This document shows, piece after piece, positions 5,358 through 10,882 of a DNA stretch of 10,882 nucleotides (positions are counted from its first letter, which is position 1; the number at the start of each line of letters is the position of its first letter). A program made the translations under genes and the position numbers. The notes under the pieces are model-generated. The model ran no database searches. It saw only the letters and a list, made by a program, of their open reading frames with translations, and had not been told where the DNA came from. The DNA is from Candidatus Bipolaricaulota bacterium (GTDB lineage Bacteria > Bipolaricaulota > Bipolaricaulia > UBA7950 > UBA9294), in assembly GCA_030612175.1 (NCBI GenBank), contig JAUWOJ010000030.1, positions 1 to 10,882 on the forward strand. Reading direction: 5' to 3'.

Positions 5358-7199
5358 TCACCTGTCGATAACTCCAAGACAGTCATCCATTCCAAGTTCG
5401 CGCAGGGTCGCATCAGTTGGACCGAGACGATCATATCCACGCGCTTGGTAGTAGGCCTCTACAGCGGAACGCAGATCCTCTTCACTGATTGAATAGCCCG
5501 CGCTTCCTCCACGAGAAAGCGGACTAGAAAAGCGCTTTGGCAACATGTCATCATCCATTGTGTATCCGGTCCGCGCGGCGTGCAAGCGCAAGAGCGCGTA
5601 GTTCCGCGCGCCAATTTCTATCATTTGTTGCTCGGTGAGACCGATCCCGGTTACTGCTTCAATAAGGGAGCGAATCTGCGGGTAGTTGTAGTGCGCGCCG
5701 ACCATCCTTGTTGTGAAAACACACAGGATAAGGGAATTGGAGAATGAACGTAGATCTTCATATAGCTTGACAACCTTAGGCTTGTCAGCGAGAGAAAACC
5801 GGTCGTAGGAATGAGTAATGCCAAGTTCTGGAGAAAGGGTTTCACCACTGAGCATGGTGTCATGCATCCCCTCCATGTGTGTTGCTCCGCGGGGACTCGT
5901 TGCGTATGAGATCCCTAGCCCTTGTTTTCCTCGCGGTTCGTGCATCGGGAGCTCTACTCCTTTTATTGTCATGCAGAAATCAGCCCCTATTTCACTGGCG
6001 TAAGCCGCCAGACCAGCGGCAACCGAATCTCCAATTCCTTCACGACGAGCGATCTTGCTGATGAGAGAAACAATTCCTTTGCCATCACCCCACAGAATGG
6101 GTTCGTCAATCAACCCCTTCTCTCGGGCCTCCATAAGAAAAGCAATGGCAACTCCAGCGGAGATAGTATCAATTCCGTAATCGTTACATAGCTGGTTTGC
6201 TAGGGCGATGGAGCCTAGATCTCCATTCAAGCAAAGCGATCCAAGAGCGGCAAGTGTTTCGTACTCCGGTCCGCCAAACTCGGGAAGGACGTCCTGGGAA
6301 GCGAATGTTGTTCTTACGACGCGTTTGCAGCGAATCGGGCAGCCCACACAGCTATCGCGTCCGTCAAGGATCGTATCGCGTAAGCGCTGACCGCTGATCG
6401 CCTCCGCCTGGTCGAAGGTTCCTTCCTGGAAATTCTTAGTGGGAAGAAGTCCCATATCAGAGAGCGGAATAATACCAGCCGCTGTTCCGTACTCGCCAAA
6501 TGTCTTCATCCCCTGATCAAGGAAAAGCTTCGCGTAGTTTGTTCGTTCTCTGAGAAAACGCCCCCGGTCATGGAACGATTTGTCTTTGTTTCCAGAAACA
6601 ACAACAGCCTTTAGCTGTTTTGACCCCATTACTGCGCCAAGACCTGGGCGTCCGGCCGCGCGGGATCGATCGTGGATAATGCACGCCATTTGCACCAGGT
6701 TCTCCCCGGCAATCCCAATTGAAGCAACGCGCCCATTGGGATGACGCGCGGTGAGTATAGCTTCAGTCTCTCCCGTTCCCTTGCCCCATAGATCGGCCGC
6801 CGAGTGAAGCTCTGGCTGTCCATCGGTTAGGGCAAGATAAACAGGACCTGCAGCCTTGCCACGAATGACAATTCCATCATATCCACTCTTGCCAAGTTCG
6901 TGTCCAAAGTAACCGCCAACATATGAGCCAGCGACGCTCCTTGTCTTTGGCGACAGCCCCATAACTAGATGGCGACCTGCTCCAAGGAGCCCTGTTCCTT
7001 GAAAGGGTCCAGTGGCGAACACAAGGATGTTATGAGGAGAAAGAGGGTCTTCATTCCCGTTGAGTTCATGTAAGAGGAGCCGCGCCGCAATTCCCCGCCC
7101 GCCGAAATACCTGGCGCTCCACAAAGATGGGATCTCGTAGTCCCCGCAGACTCCACTAGACAAATCAACATCCACGTACCGGCCAAAGCTTCCGTACAT
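5358..7199 (-). CDS. aor: Aldehyde ferredoxin oxidoreductase family protein (tungstopterin, 4Fe-4S)
   Basis: Family members oxidise aldehydes to carboxylic acids in the cytoplasm and pass electrons to ferredoxin, using a bis-pterin tungsten site and one 4Fe-4S cluster. From ATG 7199 it has 613 residues, typical for the family. Seen: an N-terminal GRYVDVDL, YFGGRGIAARLL (31-42), ATGPFQGTG (62-70), GSYVGGYFGHELGKSGYDGI (91-110), GPEYET (310-315), cluster ligands C284-x2-C287-x3-C291 with the distal C493 (LILCVFTT), DYGIDTISAG (340-349) and ATSPRGATH (433-441). ATG 7199 is chosen because GGGGGT precedes it closely and the N-terminus then matches the family; the earlier TTG at 7253 lies in the predicted promoter. 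The physiological aldehyde cannot be told; AOR, FOR and related subfamilies share these motifs. Confidence 0.94.
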   Translation of the reverse strand: MYGSFGRYVDVDLSSGVCGDYEIPSLWSARYFGGRGIAARLLLHELNGNEDPLSPHNILVFATGPFQGTGLLGAGRHLVMGLSPKTRSVAGSYVGGYFGHELGKSGYDGIVIRGKAAGPVYLALTDGQPELHSAADLWGKGTGETEAILTARHPNGRVASIGIAGENLVQMACIIHDRSRAAGRPGLGAVMGSKQLKAVVVSGNKDKSFHDRGRFLRERTNYAKLFLDQGMKTFGEYGTAAGIIPLSDMGLLPTKNFQEGTFDQAEAISGQRLRDTILDGRDSCVGCPIRCKRVVRTTFASQDVLPEFGGPEYETLAALGSLCLNGDLGSIALANQLCNDYGIDTISAGVAIAFLMEAREKGLIDEPILWGDGKGIVSLISKIARREGIGDSVAAGLAAYASEIGADFCMTIKGVELPMHEPRGKQGLGISYATSPRGATHMEGMHDTMLSGETLSPELGITHSYDRFSLADKPKVVKLYEDLRSFSNSLILCVFTTRMVGAHYNYPQIRSLIEAVTGIGLTEQQMIEIGARNYALLRLHAARTGYTMDDDMLPKRFSSPLSRGGSAGYSISEEDLRSAVEAYYQARGYDRLGPTDATLRELGMDDCLGVIDR

Positions 7200-7224
7200 T
7201 CTACCCCCTATTATTGATACTGCT

Positions 7225-7253
7225 ATTGTAGATAACATCCTGAAAGATGCCAA
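7225..7253 (-). promoter_or_regulatory. Predicted sigma70-type promoter for aor-mobB
   Basis: On the minus strand TTGGCA (7253-7248) and TACAAT (7230-7225) each match consensus at five of six bases and are 17 bases apart. Transcription would start near 7218, about 20 bases before the ATG at 7199, leaving room for the GGGGGT ribosome site. Confidence 0.6.
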
Positions 7254-7254
7254 G

Positions 7255-7283
7255 TTGTCCTAGCTTATGGATTTATCGATAAT
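7255..7283 (+). promoter_or_regulatory. Predicted sigma70-type promoter for the acyl-CoA synthetase operon
   Basis: TTGTCC (7255-7260) and GATAAT (7278-7283) match the -35 and -10 consensus at four and five of six bases with a 17-base spacer. A 10-base palindrome TTATCGATAA (7273-7282) overlaps the -10 box and could be an operator. The -35 box is one base away from that of the opposing aor promoter. Confidence 0.5.
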
Positions 7284-7321
7284 TCTGTTGTTAAGGCTGG
7301 CTTCAGACAGGAGGGGCAACA

Positions 7322-8941
7322 ATGAGAACACTTTCCGAAGTTCTATCACAAACCGTGGTCCGCTTCCCCCAACGTTTGGCCATTGCCGATGGCGCACAGA
7401 GGATCACGTATCGTAATCTTGATGAGCGTGTTGACCGCGTTGCCCGCGGACTGATCGAACTGGGAGTAGCTAAGGGAGACAAGGTCGGCCTGTGGATGCC
7501 AAACATGCCTGAGTGGGTGATCGCTTATTTTGCCATCGCCCGCATTGGCGCGGTCGTTGTGCCGATGAACACACGTTACAAGCCACGCGAGGCAAGCTAT
7601 ATACTGCAGAATTCTGAGGCGACAACCTTATTCATGGTCGATACCTTTGTGGGGATTGACTACCTTGAGATGCTGGGCAAGATTCGTGGTGCACTTCCCT
7701 CTCTCAAACATGTCATCGTCTGTGGGCAGAAGGGCTCGAACAGTTACACATTCGACGAAATTGCAGGCCTTGGCGCGACACACGTAAACGATGGCAAAGT
7801 TGCCGAACGCGCTACCCGATGCGATCCGAATGACAATGTGTTTATCCTCTATACATCAGGAACAACCGGAAACCCAAAAGGAGCTATGCTATCGCATCAC
7901 AACATTGCTGAGAATGCTGAGCAAGTGACCAAGTTACTGCGTACAAGCGAACAGGACATATTCTTGCTCGCGGTTCCGTTTTTCCATTGCTTTGGCTGCG
8001 TGATGGGAATCATGGGTGCAATTGCTTGGGGGGCAAGTATTGTCCCAATGGCCGTGTTCAAAGCAAAAGACGCGCTTCAACTGATCGAGCAGGAGCGTGT
8101 GTCAATCACTTACGGGGTTCCCACGATGTTCGTTCTCAAGCTGGAAGAATACCATAAAGGCAAAGAAGACGGCTCAGCGTATGACATCTCGTCACTACGC
8201 AGCGGGATTATGGCTGGGGCACCGTGTCCAACTAAGGTAATGAACGCGGTGATAACGGAACTTCACTGCAATACATCAATTGCATACGGCCTTACTGAAG
8301 CCTCGCCTGTGATCACAATGACTCGATTCGATGATTCAGTCAAACTACGAGTAGAGACAGTTGGTCGGGCATTACCAAGAATCGAGGTAAAGATTGTCGA
8401 TGATGACCGCCAACCACTTAGAACAGGAGAGACGGGTGAACTTGCCTGCCGCGGATACAACGTTATGCTTGGCTACTACAAGATGCCAGATAAGACTACG
8501 CAGGCAATCGATGGTGAGGGCTGGCTCTACTCTGGTGATCTAGCAACAATGGATAGCGAAGGATATGTGAGCATTGTGGGCCGCAAGAAAGACATGCTGA
8601 TCACTGGTGGGTTCAATGTGTATCCGGCCGAGATCGAAGAGTATCTATTTACCCATCCCAAGGTACACAACGTCTCTGTGATTGGAGTAGATGACAATGC
8701 AATGGGAGAGGTCGCTGTTGCTTGTGTGATTCCACGCCCCGGAGCAACAATCGATCCACAAGAGATCGTCGATTTCTGCGACGGGAAGATCGCAAATTTC
8801 AAGGTTCCTCGTTATGTAGCAATTATGGATCACTTTCCGACGACACAATCGGGGAAGATTCAGAAATTCCTCTTGTCTGAACAGGCAGAGCAACTTATCT
8901 CAACTGGAGCGCTGGTCAAGTTATCGCGAAGGAGAGGATAA
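7322..8941 (+). CDS. AMP-forming acyl-CoA synthetase (fatty-acid-CoA ligase family)
   Basis: The enzyme activates a carboxylic acid with ATP to an acyl-adenylate and then transfers it to CoA. The 539-residue protein carries all adenylate-forming motifs: the ATP loop YTSGTTGNPKG (177-187), YGLTEASP (322-329), GWLYSGDLA (400-408, D406), the hinge GRKKD (420-424, R421), GFNVYPAEIEE (430-440) and the catalytic lysine K512 in QSGKIQK. Overall layout is that of medium/long-chain acyl-CoA synthetases, but the acid cannot be read from the sequence; short or aromatic acids are possible. A strong AGGAGG (7309-7314) sits 7 bases before ATG 7322. It is divergent from the aldehyde oxidoreductase, whose acid product could be its substrate (inference). 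Its TAA overlaps the next start by one base. Confidence 0.93.
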   Translation: MRTLSEVLSQTVVRFPQRLAIADGAQRITYRNLDERVDRVARGLIELGVAKGDKVGLWMPNMPEWVIAYFAIARIGAVVVPMNTRYKPREASYILQNSEATTLFMVDTFVGIDYLEMLGKIRGALPSLKHVIVCGQKGSNSYTFDEIAGLGATHVNDGKVAERATRCDPNDNVFILYTSGTTGNPKGAMLSHHNIAENAEQVTKLLRTSEQDIFLLAVPFFHCFGCVMGIMGAIAWGASIVPMAVFKAKDALQLIEQERVSITYGVPTMFVLKLEEYHKGKEDGSAYDISSLRSGIMAGAPCPTKVMNAVITELHCNTSIAYGLTEASPVITMTRFDDSVKLRVETVGRALPRIEVKIVDDDRQPLRTGETGELACRGYNVMLGYYKMPDKTTQAIDGEGWLYSGDLATMDSEGYVSIVGRKKDMLITGGFNVYPAEIEEYLFTHPKVHNVSVIGVDDNAMGEVAVACVIPRPGATIDPQEIVDFCDGKIANFKVPRYVAIMDHFPTTQSGKIQKFLLSEQAEQLISTGALVKLSRRRG

Positions 8942-9822
8942 TGACCCGTCTTAGAGAACGTCTCTCCCAATCCGGAACGATAATTGCTGATGGAGCCAGT
9001 GGAACAATGCTGCAAGCCGCGGGGCTTCCCCCCGGCATCGCCCCAGAGTACTGGAACTTAGTCAAGCCGGCAGAGATACGCGCATTACACCAATCCTATG
9101 TCGATGCAGGTTGTGATGTCATCCTTACGAACACATTTGGGGCGAGCGGTATTCGCCTGCAAGAGACGGACTTGGGCGATCATACATACGAGATCAACCT
9201 TACTGCCGCCAAACTTGCTCGCCAAGCGGCCAACGACAAAACGCTGGTATTGGGTGATATTGGCCCTACTGGCCAATTGCTCGAACCACTAGGAAGACTA
9301 TCCATCGAAGAGGTGACTGCTACCTTTGCCGAGCAGGCCACTTACTTGGCCGAGGGTGCAGTGGATGGGATTTTCATTGAAACGATGAGCGACCTAAACG
9401 AAGCGGTAGCTGCTGTTAAAGGAGCAAAGCAAGTGACAAAGCTACCGATCTTAGTGTCAATGAGCTTTGACTCACACGGCCGGACGATGATGGGAATAAA
9501 GCCAGAGGATGCGGCGATAAGGCTCTGGGAACTTGGCGTCGACGTGATCGGCGCCAACTGTGGGCGCACGTTAAGTGAAACGCTTGAAGCAGTAACCAAG
9601 ATGCGCCAAGCTGTGCCCCATGCCATACTGTTAGCTAAACCCAACGCCGGGCTGCCTCATGAAAAAGATGGGAAATCCGTCTATGATATCTCACCACATA
9701 CGATGGCTGAGTACGCGATGGAGTTTGTCAAGCTTGGGGTCAAAATTCTTGGCGGGTGTTGTGGCAGCACACCCAAACACATTGAAGCTGTGATAGAAGC
9801 ATTGCGACAACCTAAGCGCTAA
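8941..9822 (+). CDS. Stand-alone homocysteine S-methyltransferase (MetH N-terminal-type domain)
   Basis: The domain transfers a methyl group to homocysteine, giving methionine, using a zinc-bound thiolate. All 293 residues are this one domain: DGASGTML (17-24), DVILTNTFGAS (59-69), GDIGPTG (105-111), DGIFIETMSD (142-151) and zinc ligands C207 (GANCG), C273 and C274 (GGCCGSTP). It resembles the first domain of cobalamin-dependent MetH, but no folate, cobalamin or activation domain follows before the stop. It may therefore take its methyl group from a separate corrinoid protein or another donor such as S-methylmethionine. It overlaps the acyl-CoA synthetase stop by one base (TAATG) with AGGAG (8930-8934) upstream, so both are translated from one message; a functional link between the two is not obvious. 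Confidence 0.9.
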   Translation: MTRLRERLSQSGTIIADGASGTMLQAAGLPPGIAPEYWNLVKPAEIRALHQSYVDAGCDVILTNTFGASGIRLQETDLGDHTYEINLTAAKLARQAANDKTLVLGDIGPTGQLLEPLGRLSIEEVTATFAEQATYLAEGAVDGIFIETMSDLNEAVAAVKGAKQVTKLPILVSMSFDSHGRTMMGIKPEDAAIRLWELGVDVIGANCGRTLSETLEAVTKMRQAVPHAILLAKPNAGLPHEKDGKSVYDISPHTMAEYAMEFVKLGVKILGGCCGSTPKHIEAVIEALRQPKR

Positions 9823-9850
9823 GAAAGAGTTTGGCGCCGCCCCTACATAC

Positions 9851-9867
9851 CGCCTCTTATAGAGGTG
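9851..9867 (+). other. Small hairpin upstream of uvrB
   Basis: CGCCTCT (9851-9857) pairs with AGAGGTG (9861-9867) around a TAT loop, with one G-T pair. A second weak stem, AACAC (9873-9877) with GTGTT (9884-9888), follows. No T-run follows either, so a terminator for the preceding operon is possible but not shown. Confidence 0.35.
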
Positions 9868-9886
9868 CAGAGAACACCAGTTTGTG

Positions 9887-9915
9887 TTGATCGCGCGCAA
9901 TCAAACAGCTAACAT
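9887..9915 (+). promoter_or_regulatory. Possible promoter for uvrB
   Basis: TTGATC (9887-9892) and TAACAT (9910-9915) each match consensus at four of six bases with a 17-base spacer. Start of transcription would fall near 9922, only a few bases before the ATG at 9926. This agrees with the absence of a usable ribosome site in front of that ATG. Confidence 0.35.
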
Positions 9916-9925
9916 TCAAAATAGG

Positions 9926-10882
9926 ATGAGACTGTTAAGAATTGGAGAAAAAGCAGGATTTCAGATATCTGAGCGCTTAACCCCGCTTGGGGATCAGCCG
10001 CAAGCGATTCGCCAACTCAGTCAGGGGCTTGTTGCCGGCGCTAGATATCAGACCTTGTTTGGGGCAACTGGGACAGGAAAGACCCTGACCATTGCGCATG
10101 TTATCCAGGCCGTACAGCGACCCACTCTTGTTATTGCTCACAACAAAACACTTACCGCCCAATTGTGCAATGAGTTCCGCGAGTTATTCCCGAGCAATGC
10201 CGTTCATTACTTTGTTTCCTATTATGATTACTACCAGCCTGAGGCCTACCTTCCACAAACTGATACCTACATCGAGAAGGACTCTTCGATAAACGAGGAG
10301 ATCGACCGTTTACGCCATGCCGCGACTTCTGCCCTGTTCGAACGGCGAGATGTGATCATTGTCGCCTCCGTCTCCTGTATTTATGGGCTTGGCTCACCAG
10401 AGAATTATCACGACATGTCGATTGGCCTTGCGCTGCACGAAGAGATGGATCGCGATGATCTTATGCGCGGCTTAGTTTTACTACAGTACACCCGAAACGA
10501 TATTGGGTTTGAGCGCGGAACGTTTCGCGTTCGTGGAGACACAGTAGAAATCATTCCTGCCTATCAAGAAGACGTTGTGCGGGTAGAGTTCTACGATGAC
10601 GAGATTGAACGGCTTGTGATCCTTGATCCAATTACTGGCAAGCTACTTGGCGAAAAGAATCAAATTACTATCTACCCTGCCTCGCACTTCATTACCCCGC
10701 GTGGTCGAATAACGCGCGCCATCAAACTGATTAAGGAAGAACTTGAAGAACGGCTCGGCCAACTCCGTGAAGAAGGGAAGCTCCTTGAAGCACAACGACT
10801 GGAGCAGCGCGCCCACTACGATCTGGAAATGATGCAGGAGATGGGGTACTGCTCAGGAATCGAGAATTACTCACGTTACCTT
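9926..10882 (+). CDS. uvrB: Excinuclease ABC subunit B, UvrB (3' end beyond window)
   Basis: UvrB is the damage-verifying helicase-like subunit of nucleotide excision repair; it is loaded by UvrA and then recruits UvrC. The 319 visible residues form about half of a usual UvrB. They include LTPLGDQPQAI (18-28), the Walker A loop GATGTGKT (46-53), LVIAHNKTLTAQL (68-80), the DNA-clamping beta-hairpin with its tyrosines from SYYDYYQPEAYLP (98-110) to DTYIEKD (113-119), SCIYGLG (150-156) and FRVRGDTVEI. The later helicase motifs and the C-terminal UVR domain lie outside. ATG 9926 gives a normal N-terminus but has only AGG immediately before it. The frame stays open upstream to 9863, so GTG 9884 or TTG 9887 are alternative starts without a better ribosome site. 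Confidence 0.95.
   Translation, partial: MRLLRIGEKAGFQISERLTPLGDQPQAIRQLSQGLVAGARYQTLFGATGTGKTLTIAHVIQAVQRPTLVIAHNKTLTAQLCNEFRELFPSNAVHYFVSYYDYYQPEAYLPQTDTYIEKDSSINEEIDRLRHAATSALFERRDVIIVASVSCIYGLGSPENYHDMSIGLALHEEMDRDDLMRGLVLLQYTRNDIGFERGTFRVRGDTVEIIPAYQEDVVRVEFYDDEIERLVILDPITGKLLGEKNQITIYPASHFITPRGRITRAIKLIKEELEERLGQLREEGKLLEAQRLEQRAHYDLEMMQEMGYCSGIENYSRYL

Noticed and set aside
7200..7253. Upstream starts (TTG 7253, ATG 7238) for the aldehyde oxidoreductase
   Set aside because: They lie in the predicted promoter and add 13-18 residues not found in the family; ATG 7199 has a ribosome site.

Overview
This window reads as ordinary, gene-dense bacterial chromosome. Shine-Dalgarno sites are clear, several genes overlap by one base (TAATG), and the genes are core-metabolic. 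The tungsten-type aldehyde:ferredoxin oxidoreductase points to an anaerobe. A phosphofructokinase with pyrophosphate-type active-site residues fits an energy-limited anaerobic fermenter or acetogen-like lifestyle. I cannot name the phylum from this sequence alone; the divergent aldolase and phosphofructokinase make an uncultured lineage plausible, but that is inference.

Layout. (1) Positions 1-4588, plus strand: the 3' end of a DUF502 membrane protein, then accD and accA (acetyl-CoA carboxylase carboxyltransferase). After a 140-base spacer with an imperfect hairpin come a class II fructose-bisphosphate aldolase and a 6-phosphofructokinase. The accDA-pfkA neighbourhood is also known from Bacillus-type genomes; here an aldolase sits between. 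(2) Positions 4589-4836: a non-coding spacer between convergent genes, built almost entirely of short tandem repeat blocks of 7- and 9-base units laid end to end. It is the least expected structure in the window. (3) Positions 4837-7199, minus strand: aldehyde ferredoxin oxidoreductase followed by mobB. (4) Positions 7200-7321: a divergent control region with two back-to-back predicted sigma70-type promoters whose -35 boxes are one base apart. (5) Positions 7322-9822, plus strand: an acyl-CoA synthetase overlapping by one base with a stand-alone homocysteine S-methyltransferase. (6) Positions 9823-9925: a spacer with two small hairpins and a possible promoter placed so close to uvrB that its mRNA could be nearly leaderless. 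(7) Positions 9926-10882: the first 319 codons of uvrB, cut by the window edge.

How the genes may work together (inference): aldolase and phosphofructokinase act on adjacent glycolytic steps, and accDA commits acetyl-CoA to fatty-acid synthesis, so the first cluster links sugar flux to lipid building. The divergent pair aldehyde oxidoreductase / acyl-CoA synthetase could convert an aldehyde to an acid (reducing ferredoxin) and then to an acyl-CoA. I found no mobile element, CRISPR array, tRNA or rRNA, and no clearly novel multi-gene system. The most interesting items are the repeat mosaic, the unusual phosphofructokinase and aldolase active-site residues, and the divergent aldehyde/acyl-CoA control region.
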